Positions 9,610 to 16,667 of a DNA stretch of 21,129 bases are shown here, piece by piece (positions within the stretch are counted from its first letter, which is position 1; each line of letters opens with the position of its first letter). Origin of the DNA: a virus; the IMG/VR virus record IMGVR_UViG_3300032322_000482, positions 1-21,129 of that record; one strand, written 5' to 3'. The notes under the pieces were generated by a model. The model did no database searches, was not told the DNA's origin, and worked only from the letters and a program-made list of their open reading frames with translations. The translations under genes were made by a program, and so were the position numbers.

Positions 9610-9658
9610 TTAGACCTCCTTACAACAACGGCCTCTTTATTAGAGGCCGCTTTTTTTT
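9610..9658 (+). ncRNA. Candidate ~49-nt late RNA carrying an anti-Shine-Dalgarno sequence
   Basis: A late promoter at 9598-9604 predicts a start near 9610. The RNA would have a single-stranded 5' part containing ACCTCCTTA (9614-9622) and then the terminator hairpin with a T8 tail. ACCUCCUUA equals the 3' tail of bacterial 16S rRNA and is complementary to the AGGAG sites used by this phage. The layout of a 5' seed plus intrinsic terminator is that of a bacterial small RNA. Transcription is inferred only. Confidence 0.35.
9629..9658 (+). terminator. Rho-independent terminator after gp19
   Basis: CGGCCTCT (9629-9636) and AGAGGCCG (9642-9649) form an 8-bp perfect stem around the loop TTATT, followed by C and eight T residues. 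It ends the gp18-gp19 unit three bases before the gp20 late promoter. Confidence 0.92.
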
Positions 9659-9660
9659 GC

Positions 9661-9667
9661 CTAAATA
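9661..9667 (+). promoter_or_regulatory. Late promoter CTAAATA before the portal gene
   Basis: CTAAATA begins three bases after the terminator T-tract and 33 bases before the gp20 ATG. It restarts transcription for the head genes. Confidence 0.75.
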
Positions 9668-9693
9668 AAGTTAGAAATAAGTCTGAGGGCAAT

Positions 9694-11412
9694 ATGTCAA
9701 AATTATTTGGATTTAGTATTAAGGAAGACCCACAGAATAAGCTGCTTAATAAAGCCAGTCCTGTTCCTGTGAATAATGATGATGGCGTTACTCCTATTGT
9801 GGGTGGCGGGCAGTATGGATATAGTCTAAATCTAGACCCAAGTATTAAGGGTGAATTTGATTTAATTCGCAGATATCGTGCCATGTCGCTCCAACCAGAA
9901 ATCGACCAAGCCATCGAAGATATCACTAATGAAGCTATTGTTAGTGATACTAATGATGTTCCCGTTCGTATCGATTTAACCAATATGCCGGTTGGTGAAG
10001 CTGTTAAAAATATCATACGCGGAGAATTCAAATATATCCTGGGATTGCTTGATTTTAACAATAAATGCCAAGACATCTTCAGAAAGTATTACGTCGATGG
10101 TAGATTATATTATCATAAAATTATCGACTTCGATAAACCGGAAAGAGGTGTTCTTGAGCTTAGATACATCGACCCGTTAAGTATTAAGCCCGTAAGAGAA
10201 ATCAAGAAGAAAGAAAAAGATAGTAGAACTGCGGGTTCCTATTCTAGTTTCGACAGCGGTAACTTCGGTAAATCTGCTGCACTAGAAGGTGAGGTATATG
10301 ACGAGTATTTCGTATACTCTCGTAATGGATTTGGTAATTATTATGGTCAAAATGGTGGTGGCCAGCAACAGACAAAACAAATCGACCCTAGAGGAAAAAA
10401 TACGGTAGCCGTTCCTATTGCTAAAGACGCTATCGCTTATGTAACTTCTGGTTTGGTTGATGGTAATAATGGCATGGTATTGTCTTGGTTGAATAAGGCA
10501 ATTAAACCATTAAATCAATTGAGAATTCTGGAAGATTCAACCGTAATCCACCGGGTAGTTCGTGCTCCTGAGCGTAGGGTCGTATACATCGATGTTAGTG
10601 GTATGCCTGGGCCTAAAGGTGAAGAGTTTATTCAAAAACAGATAAATCGCCTTAAAACAAAAATTACCTACGATTCTGTCACTGGTGAAATCAAGGACAA
10701 TAATCATTTCATGTCGATGTTGGAAGACATTTATCTTCCTAGATATGGAGGGAACAAGGGTACAGAAATTAAAACTCTACCTGGAAGTGATAGCCTTTCT
10801 AATATGGAATTCTTGCAATATTACCAAGATGCTCTCATGCGGGCATTGAACGTACCACTAACAAGACAGCAAGCGGCTCAAGGTATGTCCTTCGGGCGTT
10901 CAGGTGAAATTCTAAGAGATGAAGTTAAATTTGCCAAATTTGTGGCTAAAATGCGTAAGCGTTTTTCACAACTTTTTACAGACATTCTGAAAACTCAATT
11001 GATACTGAAAGGTGTGTGTTCTCCTAAAGAATTCGATGAATTGAAAGAACATATTCAGTATGACTACATCTACGATAACCAATATGCTCAATTGAAAAAA
11101 ATCGAAATTCAGAATGAAGAGCTGGCTTTGGCTGCAGCGGTAGAACCATATATCGGAAAATATTTCTCCACATACCAAGTTCGCCATAGCATCCTCGGCC
11201 AATCGGATGATGAGATTGCGGAAATCGATAAACAGATTCAATACGAAAGACAGGTTGGAATTATCCCATCTCCGCAACAGGACGCTGCTGTGGGTGGCGG
11301 CGGAGCAACTGCAAACCAAAATGCAGAAGCCGAACTAGAGCAACCAGCACCAGAAGGTGGTGCGGAAGCTCCTAACCCGGAAACGGATAACCCAGAAAGT
11401 CCACAAGTATAA
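9694..11412 (+). CDS. 20: Portal vertex protein
   Basis: This 572-aa protein corresponds to T4 gp20 (524 aa). Twelve copies form the ring at the unique capsid vertex that nucleates head assembly, binds the terminase and joins the neck. Family segments are visible: IRRYRAMSLQPEIDQAIEDITNEAI near the N-terminus, the helical stem region with RAPERRVVYIDVSGMPG, the EDIYLPRYGGNKGTEIKTLPG segment, and NVPLTRQQ with FGRSGEILRDEVKFAKFV. The last ~45 residues are rich in Gly, Ala, Glu and Pro and extend beyond the core. The ribosome binding site is GAGGG, six bases upstream. The TAA stop lies inside TATAAATA, which starts the next unit. Confidence 0.96.
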   Translation: MSKLFGFSIKEDPQNKLLNKASPVPVNNDDGVTPIVGGGQYGYSLNLDPSIKGEFDLIRRYRAMSLQPEIDQAIEDITNEAIVSDTNDVPVRIDLTNMPVGEAVKNIIRGEFKYILGLLDFNNKCQDIFRKYYVDGRLYYHKIIDFDKPERGVLELRYIDPLSIKPVREIKKKEKDSRTAGSYSSFDSGNFGKSAALEGEVYDEYFVYSRNGFGNYYGQNGGGQQQTKQIDPRGKNTVAVPIAKDAIAYVTSGLVDGNNGMVLSWLNKAIKPLNQLRILEDSTVIHRVVRAPERRVVYIDVSGMPGPKGEEFIQKQINRLKTKITYDSVTGEIKDNNHFMSMLEDIYLPRYGGNKGTEIKTLPGSDSLSNMEFLQYYQDALMRALNVPLTRQQAAQGMSFGRSGEILRDEVKFAKFVAKMRKRFSQLFTDILKTQLILKGVCSPKEFDELKEHIQYDYIYDNQYAQLKKIEIQNEELALAAAVEPYIGKYFSTYQVRHSILGQSDDEIAEIDKQIQYERQVGIIPSPQQDAAVGGGGATANQNAEAELEQPAPEGGAEAPNPETDNPESPQV

Positions 11413-11415
11413 ATA
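11408..11415 (+). promoter_or_regulatory. Perfect T4-type late promoter TATAAATA before gene 67
   Basis: TATAAATA is identical to the T4 late consensus and overlaps the portal stop codon. ATAGGAG and the ATG at 11439 follow. It should drive gp67 and gp21. Confidence 0.8.
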
Positions 11416-11438
11416 CTTTATATAGGAGATAAACAATC

Positions 11439-11600
11439 ATGGATGGCACTCAATTAGTTTCACTTATAGCCAGCGGCCAAACATCTCAGGCTATGGATGC
11501 ACTCAATAGCTTGATGTTAGACCGTATTAATAGCAGAATTGAAGAAGTTAAACCTGAAATCGCACAGCAACACTTCACTAGAGCGTTTGGAGAAGAGTAA
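11439..11600 (+). CDS. 67: Prohead core protein, gp67-like (53 aa)
   Basis: This short gene has a strong TATAGGAG ribosome binding site ten bases before its ATG, and its stop overlaps the gp21 start (TAATG), so translation is coupled. The product opens MDGTQLVSLIASGQ and continues through ALNSLMLDRI and EEVKPEIAQQHF. It parallels T4 gp67 (MEGLIEAIKSND...AARTIDLIKEEKIAIARNF) in order and spacing. In T4, gp67 is a prohead core component needed for correct head length and is destroyed by gp21. The long acidic C-terminal tail of T4 gp67 (80 aa) is absent. T4 gene 68, which would come next, is also missing. Assignment rests on position and short similarity. Confidence 0.85.
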   Translation: MDGTQLVSLIASGQTSQAMDALNSLMLDRINSRIEEVKPEIAQQHFTRAFGEE

Positions 11601-12250
11601 TGAAGTTAATAATCGAAGAAAACTTTGAAGATGTTCGGGTATTAACCGAATCGAAAACAACCGGAGAAAAAAGATTATTTATCGAAGGTATTTTTCTTCA
11701 ATTCGACATCGAAAATCGTAATGGTAGAATATACGAATCCAAAGTAGGCGACCCCGTTGTTCAGAAATACATTAAAGAGACTGTTGCTAAAAATAGAGCA
11801 GTGGGGGAACTTGGACACCCTGAGAACCCGAAGTTGAATGAAGAGCGAATTTCGCATAAAATCGTACAACTTAAAAAAGAAGGTAACAACTGGAAAGGTA
11901 AAGCACAATTATCTTCTACGCCTATGGGTCAAATTGCTAAGAATCTATATGAAGATGGTATTCAGTTGGGCGTATCCAGTCGCTGTCTGGGTAATATTCA
12001 AAATCGCAACGGTAAAAATTATGTAGCAGAAGGTCTGCGTATGATTACCGCCGCCGATATCGTTCTCGACCCAAGCGCACCTGATGCTTTTGTTAATGGA
12101 ATTATGGAAGGTAAAGAATGGTATGTAGAAGGTGATGTGTATTCAGAACAACAATTCGAACGAGCTAGGAAGCGTATCAACGAATCTGTTGATAGAGGAC
12201 AACTAGCACTGCAACAGCAAATTGAATTCGCTAGAGTATTCAGATACTAA
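11600..12250 (+). CDS. 21: Prohead core protease
   Basis: At 216 aa it matches T4 gp21 (212 aa), the serine protease with a herpesvirus-assemblin-like fold that cleaves the scaffold and capsid proteins during head maturation. The likely catalytic residues are His73 in GELGHP and Ser126 in LGVSSR, both in family-typical surroundings. The segment RNGRIYES near residue 40 is also conserved. An L-T-E/S site at residues 15-17 could be a self-cleavage point. It starts by TAATG overlap with gp67. Its stop codon is nested in the gp22 late promoter. Confidence 0.95.
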   Translation: MKLIIEENFEDVRVLTESKTTGEKRLFIEGIFLQFDIENRNGRIYESKVGDPVVQKYIKETVAKNRAVGELGHPENPKLNEERISHKIVQLKKEGNNWKGKAQLSSTPMGQIAKNLYEDGIQLGVSSRCLGNIQNRNGKNYVAEGLRMITAADIVLDPSAPDAFVNGIMEGKEWYVEGDVYSEQQFERARKRINESVDRGQLALQQQIEFARVFRY

Positions 12251-12253
12251 ATA
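12247..12253 (+). promoter_or_regulatory. Late promoter CTAAATA before the scaffold gene
   Basis: It contains the gp21 TAA stop. TAGGAG (12265-12270) and the gp22 ATG at 12281 follow. Confidence 0.75.
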
Positions 12254-12280
12254 TTATTGACAGATAGGAGAATCTATTTA

Positions 12281-13315
12281 ATGGCAAAACAACAGACTGG
12301 AAAAAGCGTAATAGACAACCCCCTGGATATGGGACCGAAAGATGGCGTTTCGCGTAGCACGACCGCTGTCAATAAAGGTGCAAAACCTGCTGAAGGTATC
12401 CCTCATCTCAGAAATCAGGGTTATGTCGATGGTGGTACAGAAAAGATTTCTGGCATTGAAGATTACAGTGTCAAGAGTCCTTCTGCTAAAGGTGCTACAC
12501 CCCCCGGTGGAGCAGGTAGAGGAGATGATACAAAAAATGCGGTTAAACCCGGTAATTCTCTCCGTCCCGAAGTCCTTCAACAGCTTCAAATCAAGAGAGA
12601 AGGTGTTGAAACGGCTACTTCGGAAGAGTTTGATTCGTTGGTCGAAGGTGACGACACCTTAACCGATGATTTCAAATTGCAAGCCAAGACTATTTTTGAG
12701 GCTGCTCTACAACAGCACCTTGAAATTGAAATTGCACGTCTTGAAGAAACCTACGCAGAAAGATTTGATCAAGCTGTTGGTGTTTTGGCCGAGCAAGTTG
12801 AATCATTCATGGATTATTCATCGGCTCAGTGGCTGGAAGAAAATCGTCTGGCTGTTGAAGATGGAGTTCGCTCACAATTGAATGAATCCTTCATGGCTGG
12901 ACTGCACAACCTGTTCCGTGAACACTATGTTGCTGTACCGGAAGAGAAGTTTGAAGTTTTTGAAGCTATGGTTGCCCGTTTGGATGACATGGAAGACAAA
13001 CTCAACGAGCAAATCGAAGCCAACGTAAACTTAAACGAAGCTCTGTTACAAGCGCATCGTGAAATCTTGGTTCAAGAAGAAGCCAGAGGGCTGACTCAAG
13101 TTCAAGTAGATAAATTGCAACGACTTTCAGAAAGTATTTCATACGCAGGAGATGCTGATAAATTCTCTCGGCAACTTCAAACCCTAAAAGAAAGCTTTAT
13201 TGAAGGTTCTAGTGCTCCCACCACACAAAATTACATCACTGAAGATGTTGTTCAGCGTGGTCCGGAATATGGCACACGGATGCAATCATATCTTAGTGCA
13301 TTAGGTGTTCAATAA
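12281..13315 (+). CDS. 22: Prohead core scaffold protein
   Basis: This 344-aa protein sits between the protease and the capsid gene, the place of T4 gp22 (269 aa), the main internal scaffold. The ATG at 12281 with TAGGAG is preferred over an upstream TTG at 12257. The first ~105 residues are Gly/Pro/Lys-rich and probably disordered, an extension relative to T4. The remainder is highly charged and helical with strong coiled-coil character (residues ~130-310). Several L/I-x-E sites (LVEG, LNES, LNEA, FIEG, ITED) are the type cut by gp21, consistent with destruction of the core before packaging. The C-terminus (YGTRMQSYLSAL) is family-like. Confidence 0.92.
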   Translation: MAKQQTGKSVIDNPLDMGPKDGVSRSTTAVNKGAKPAEGIPHLRNQGYVDGGTEKISGIEDYSVKSPSAKGATPPGGAGRGDDTKNAVKPGNSLRPEVLQQLQIKREGVETATSEEFDSLVEGDDTLTDDFKLQAKTIFEAALQQHLEIEIARLEETYAERFDQAVGVLAEQVESFMDYSSAQWLEENRLAVEDGVRSQLNESFMAGLHNLFREHYVAVPEEKFEVFEAMVARLDDMEDKLNEQIEANVNLNEALLQAHREILVQEEARGLTQVQVDKLQRLSESISYAGDADKFSRQLQTLKESFIEGSSAPTTQNYITEDVVQRGPEYGTRMQSYLSALGVQ

Positions 13316-13338
13316 ACATTGTCGTCGTAAGCATTTGT

Positions 13339-13345
13339 CTAAATA
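13339..13345 (+). promoter_or_regulatory. Late promoter CTAAATA before the major capsid gene
   Basis: CTAAATA lies in the 56-base gap before gp23, with TTAGGAG at 13354-13360 and the ATG at 13372. Confidence 0.75.
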
Positions 13346-13371
13346 ATTTTAGTTTAGGAGTTAATTATCCA

Positions 13372-14814
13372 ATGTACGAAAATAATCTTACAACTTCCCA
13401 ATTGCTGGAGAAATGGGAACCGCTTTTAGAGCATAGTGACCTTCCCCCCATCCCTCAGCGTAACCTGCGCCATCGTAAGGCTGTTACCGCTTGTCTGCTG
13501 GAAAACCAAGAAATTCATAACGCTAGTGGTCGTGGAGCTGGTCTGTTGACCGAAGCTAGCATCAACGTTACCGGCGACACCGGTTTCAGTAATGCGGCTG
13601 CTAATGCTGGTCCTAGTGCCGGTTTCGACCCCATCCTGGTTTCAATGGTTCGTCGTACTATGCCCAACCTGATTGCATACGACCTCGTGGGTACTATCCC
13701 CATGCGTGGTCCCTACGGTGCAATCTTCGCTAAGCGTGCCCGTTATGTTGACGGTGATCTCGATATGGCAGGCCCCGAAGCTTTCTACAATGAAGCAGAC
13801 CCCACGTTCTCTGGTGGTTTCGGTACTTATACCGGTACTGGCACCAACGCAGAACAAAACCCCGGCCTGCTTAACGATGCTACTGGTGGTGGTACAACCG
13901 CTGGTGCTATGGACCCCGTTCTTGCTTCTTCGACTGCTTTCCAAGCTAACCGCAATGGTTTGACCGGTGCTAATATGGCCACCTCCAAGCTGGAAGTTCT
14001 CGGTAGCACCAACAACGAATTCCGCGAAATGGCTAACACGTTCGAAAAAGTCACCGTCCACGCTGGTGGTCGTGGTTTGCGTGCTAGCTGGTCGATTGAA
14101 ATGGCACAAGACCTTAAGGCTATTCACGGTCTCGATGCTGAAGCTGAATTGACCAACGATTTGGCTACTCAAATCATCACCGACATCAACCGTGAACTCG
14201 TTCGTGTTATCTATCACACTGCTAAGCCCGGTGCTCAAAACAACGTTGCTAACGCTGGTGTTTATGACTTGAACATTGACTCCAACGGTCGTTGGTCGAA
14301 AGAAAGAATGCAAGGTATGCTGTTCCAGCTCCACCGGGATGCTAGCGCAATTGCTCAACAAACTCGTAGAGGGCGTGGTAATATCGTTATCTGTTCCGCT
14401 GACGTTGCATCTGCTTTCCGTATTGCTGGTATTCTCGACTACGCTCCCGAATACAGTGCAAACCTCGATATCGATGATACCGATGACCTGTTTGCTGGTA
14501 CGATTGATAAAGGCCGTAGCTCCTTCCGCGTTTTCATCGACCCGTATTCTGCCAACTCGAGCAATACTCAGTATTTCGTTGTTGGATACAAGGGCCGCGA
14601 TTTCGGCGATTGTGGATTGTACTACTGTCCTTACATCGGTCTGCAATTGATGTCTGTTAAAGACCCCGCTACCTTCCAGCCTTCAATCGGGTTCAAGACT
14701 CGTTATGGTCTGGTTGCTTCTCCCTTCGCTGAAGGTGCAACTGCTGGTGGTGGTCGGATTACCTTCGGTACTAACACATTCTACCGTCGAGTTAGAATCG
14801 CCAACCTCAACTAG
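13372..14814 (+). CDS. 23: Major capsid protein
   Basis: This 480-aa protein corresponds to T4 gp23 (521 aa), the HK97-fold hexamer subunit of the head. Diagnostic segments include FDPILVSMVRRTMPNLIAYDLVG, PMRGPYGAIFAKRARY, EMAQDLKAIHGLDAEAELTNDLATQI, and the C-terminal GYKGRDFGDCGLYYCPYIGLQL with FKTRYGL. The prohead protease site is visible as L-L-T-E/A, giving cleavage after Glu61 and a mature protein of 419 residues. Codon use looks more selective than in neighbouring genes, with many C-ending codons (CCC, AAC, GAC), as expected for the most abundant product. A bidirectional terminator follows the stop. Confidence 0.98.
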   Translation: MYENNLTTSQLLEKWEPLLEHSDLPPIPQRNLRHRKAVTACLLENQEIHNASGRGAGLLTEASINVTGDTGFSNAAANAGPSAGFDPILVSMVRRTMPNLIAYDLVGTIPMRGPYGAIFAKRARYVDGDLDMAGPEAFYNEADPTFSGGFGTYTGTGTNAEQNPGLLNDATGGGTTAGAMDPVLASSTAFQANRNGLTGANMATSKLEVLGSTNNEFREMANTFEKVTVHAGGRGLRASWSIEMAQDLKAIHGLDAEAELTNDLATQIITDINRELVRVIYHTAKPGAQNNVANAGVYDLNIDSNGRWSKERMQGMLFQLHRDASAIAQQTRRGRGNIVICSADVASAFRIAGILDYAPEYSANLDIDDTDDLFAGTIDKGRSSFRVFIDPYSANSSNTQYFVVGYKGRDFGDCGLYYCPYIGLQLMSVKDPATFQPSIGFKTRYGLVASPFAEGATAGGGRITFGTNTFYRRVRIANLN

Positions 14815-14844
14815 TACAAGCCTTCGGGCATTGTCAAATATCGC

Positions 14845-14870
14845 AAAAGCCACCCTTTCGGGTGGCTTTT
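14845..14870. terminator. Bidirectional intrinsic terminator between convergent genes
   Basis: AAAAGCCACCC (14845-14855) and GGGTGGCTTTT (14860-14870) form an 11-bp perfect stem around TTTC. The A4 and T4 ends give a U-tail in either direction. It serves gp23 on the plus strand and the gp19-like gene on the minus strand. Confidence 0.92.
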
Positions 14871-14880
14871 CGTATATTGG

Positions 14881-15507
14881 TTAAGTCGATACGGTGTTCG
14901 AATCCGTTTCTTTGGCGGCTAAACCGCTTCGAATATCAAAATATGTATACTCGAAAGCAACGCCCGCCGATAAGAAACCTGGATTAGTGATGCGAGTATC
15001 AAAATCTGCACTACCTAAAGACACAGGAAAAGCGTCGTGATAAGTGATGCTGGCGACTGGGTTGTAATTACTTGATAGCACTTGTAAAGTAATCTCAGCA
15101 GTCTCACTATAAATCGTATCAAACTTGCTAACTCTTCTTCCGGTTGGTGGTTTCTTAACAATTGATTCACCAATCTTCGAGACTTGCTGGATTTCATCTA
15201 CGGATACCGCACCCGTCATATATCTCATCCAGTCATAAACCTGGATATAATTCTTAAGATTCTCGTCAACAAGAAATTCAACAACAAGGTTCTCAAAATT
15301 TAACTCATCTGCAACATGCGGAATTTTGTTTAGTCTGGTGGATTGCTGCGCCGAGCCGCATGATACCACTGGAATGTTAGCCCTAACGCAGAATAGAGGG
15401 ACGGCCATCACTTTTTTACAAATTAATAAAAAGCCATGGGGCATTAAAAAATTTCTATTTTCCAATGCTTGCAAATTGTTATTAGATGTAGTCGATTCAA
15501 ATGTCAT
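14881..15507 (-). CDS. gp19-like tail tube-family structural protein
   Basis: This 208-aa minus-strand protein converges on gp23. It follows the pattern of a tube-fold family frequent in T4-like phages: NFLMPHGFLLICKKV, then PLFCVRANIPVVS, a LNFENLVVEFLVDENLKNYIQVYDWMRYM core, and a C-terminal half with ITLQVLSSNYNPVASITYHDAFPVSLGSADFD ending in FEYTYFDIR. The last part mirrors the gp19 pattern of a W/F-P-x-S turn followed by a beta strand. It is probably a virion tube or tube-terminator protein. By cyanophage gene order this slot is often gp3 (tail completion), so that is the main alternative. The ribosome binding site is weak (GAGGG ~8 bases upstream). A minus-strand AATAAATA box lies 25 bases before the ATG. 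Confidence 0.75.
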   Translation of the reverse strand: MTFESTTSNNNLQALENRNFLMPHGFLLICKKVMAVPLFCVRANIPVVSCGSAQQSTRLNKIPHVADELNFENLVVEFLVDENLKNYIQVYDWMRYMTGAVSVDEIQQVSKIGESIVKKPPTGRRVSKFDTIYSETAEITLQVLSSNYNPVASITYHDAFPVSLGSADFDTRITNPGFLSAGVAFEYTYFDIRSGLAAKETDSNTVST

Positions 15508-15532
15508 AGGAATATCCCTCGTATTTCATGAA

Positions 15533-15540
15533 TATTTATT
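15533..15540 (-). promoter_or_regulatory. Minus-strand late promoter AATAAATA for the gp19-like gene
   Basis: Read on the minus strand, AATAAATA fits NATAAATA and contains the TAA stop of the HNH gene. The next ATG (15507) is 25 bases on. Confidence 0.6.
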
Positions 15541-16192
15541 CATCTCGAACAGGTGTATAATCTCCAAAATACTTAACTTCGGCTTCTCTACGAACTTTTA
15601 CGGCTTCTTCTTTAGTTGTGAAATATCCTAGATTTTCCTGTTTACCATCTACCGTGATGCGAGCACGCCATTTCTTACAATCTTCACGCCAACCTACGCC
15701 AATCTCACCAGAAGTGTTATTTTTCATCATTTTAGCTTTCTGCTTATTCTGCCGTGGCGTAATAAGTTGTAAATTACTCAGAAGATTGTTCGATGGATTA
15801 CTTTTTTTATGGTCTACGACCATTCCTTCTGGAATTGGACCATGTTCCAATGCCCAGATGAAACAATGTAGATATCTTTCATCGTTAGAACCTTCTTCGA
15901 CGTATCTGACGTAATACCCATTACTATCTGAGTACCATGACCCAGCTTCAATAATTTCCTTTTCATACTTCGGCTCAGAACCTTCTGGAGCTTTGTCACG
16001 TTCGAATTTTCTACCAGAAGTTGTAGCACCATTTTTCAAATCGCTGTTCCTTACAATTCCAGTACATTCAAACTCGCTACAATAACATAAACAAGCCGAA
16101 CATCCGTAACCACCAATCGTATGATGGTTTTCCAATACTGTCAGTGTGCCAAAAGTTGCACCAATTTCTATAAGCTTTCTAGGTCTACCCAT
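15536..16192 (-). CDS. Free-standing HNH-AP2 homing endonuclease
   Basis: This 218-aa protein has three parts. Residues ~8-60 (GATFGTLTVLE...C-S-A-C-L-C-Y-C...SDLKNGATTSG) match the degenerate zinc-ribbon-like N-terminal domain common in phage HNH proteins. Residues ~105-150 are the HNH nuclease: H109 in LHCFIWA, D127-H128 in VVDH, N136/N140 and the closing PRQN. Residues ~160-212 (SGEIGVGWREDCKKWRARI...LGYFTTKEEAV) are an AP2 DNA-binding domain. Such genes spread by cutting alleles that lack them. The start is MGRPRK with AGGAG 12 bases upstream, reached from an overlapping sigma-70/late promoter. The last TAA forms part of the promoter of the downstream gene. It appears intact. Confidence 0.93.
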   Translation of the reverse strand: MGRPRKLIEIGATFGTLTVLENHHTIGGYGCSACLCYCSEFECTGIVRNSDLKNGATTSGRKFERDKAPEGSEPKYEKEIIEAGSWYSDSNGYYVRYVEEGSNDERYLHCFIWALEHGPIPEGMVVDHKKSNPSNNLLSNLQLITPRQNKQKAKMMKNNTSGEIGVGWREDCKKWRARITVDGKQENLGYFTTKEEAVKVRREAEVKYFGDYTPVRDE

Positions 16193-16195
16193 TTT

Positions 16196-16203
16196 TATAA
16201 ATA
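16196..16203 (+). promoter_or_regulatory. Plus-strand TATAAATA late promoter pointing at a terminator
   Basis: TATAAATA lies just outside the HNH start codon but faces the opposite way. No plus-strand gene begins before the terminator 20 bases on, so any product would be a ~50-nt RNA antisense to the HNH leader. Confidence 0.45.
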
Positions 16204-16222
16204 CTCCTGATTGGTTTTGTAC

Positions 16223-16261
16223 TGGGGAGAAGTGTTTTCGGCACTCTCCCCATTTTTATTT
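16223..16261 (+). terminator. Intrinsic terminator on the plus strand, antisense to the HNH leader
   Basis: TGGGGAGA (16223-16230) pairs with TCTCCCCA (16245-16252). After a bulged A the stem extends by GTG/CAC around the loop TTTTCGG. The tail is TTTTTATTT. On the minus strand there is no T-tract after the stem, so it terminates rightward transcription only. On the minus strand the same stem forms a hairpin in the HNH 5' leader. Confidence 0.8.
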
Positions 16262-16289
16262 AGTATATCACGCGGCTGAACCTTGTCAA
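16257..16289 (-). promoter_or_regulatory. Overlapping sigma-70 and late promoter for the HNH gene
   Basis: On the minus strand TTGACA (16289-16284) is followed after 16 bases by TATACT (16267-16262). The late box CTAAATA (16263-16257) shares its first two bases with that -10, reading TATACTAAATA. Host polymerase and gp55 polymerase could both start here. Confidence 0.7.
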
Positions 16290-16293
16290 GACC

Positions 16294-16647
16294 CTAAATG
16301 TCATATGACGGGCCTTTTCCGAAGAGTAACTGTAGTTGTCTGTATGCGTTCTGGAATGTGTCGTCAGCCATTTGCTTATCGCTGGTTGATAAATATCTGT
16401 ATCTGAATTTCGAGTGACCTGTGTATTGGCCCCAGTATTCGTGAAGGTCTTCACATAATATAGAATAGCCGGGTTTAATATATCTGGGAGTTAATCGAAA
16501 CTTCTCGCTCTTACCACCACACGGAATAAATACACGCACACGGTAATATCTGATACCGGCCTTTGTATCTTCGGTATACACCATTACATACGGACTATTT
16601 TCATCATTTTGATTTAAGAGTAAACACCGAAAATCTACAATATCCAT
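16294..16647 (-). CDS. Hypothetical 117-aa protein divergent from uvsW
   Basis: I do not recognise this protein. The ATG at 16647 (MDIVDFRCLLLNQ) is chosen because a minus-strand CTAAATA ends 21 bases upstream; a longer reading would run back into uvsW. The product is soluble and mixed in charge, with several predicted beta strands (YVMVYTED, RYYRVRVFIP, KFRYRYLS) and a C-terminal helix (ADDTFQNAYRQLQLLF). No signal peptide or membrane segment is visible, and its two cysteines form no metal motif. The ribosome binding site is weak. The gene stops just before the HNH promoter. Its placement in the late, minus-strand island suggests a minor virion or assembly role, but that is only context. Confidence 0.7.
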   Translation of the reverse strand: MDIVDFRCLLLNQNDENSPYVMVYTEDTKAGIRYYRVRVFIPCGGKSEKFRLTPRYIKPGYSILCEDLHEYWGQYTGHSKFRYRYLSTSDKQMADDTFQNAYRQLQLLFGKGPSYDI

Positions 16648-16667
16648 GGGTTGCACCAACTCTGTTG

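Noticed and set aside
9594-10076. Minus-strand ORF with a perfect AAGGAGGT upstream of nothing
   Set aside because: The complement of ACCTCCTTA reads as a strong Shine-Dalgarno on the minus strand, but no start codon follows within reach and the frame is a shadow of gp20.
12257-12280. TTG start extending gp22, and TTGACA at 12257 as a promoter
   Set aside because: The ATG at 12281 has TAGGAG at proper distance, and no -10 box follows the TTGACA.
13642-14646. Long minus-strand open frame (334 codons) opposite gp23
   Set aside because: It lies wholly inside a certain capsid gene with biased codons, which produces long antisense frames. It has low-complexity composition and no ribosome binding site.
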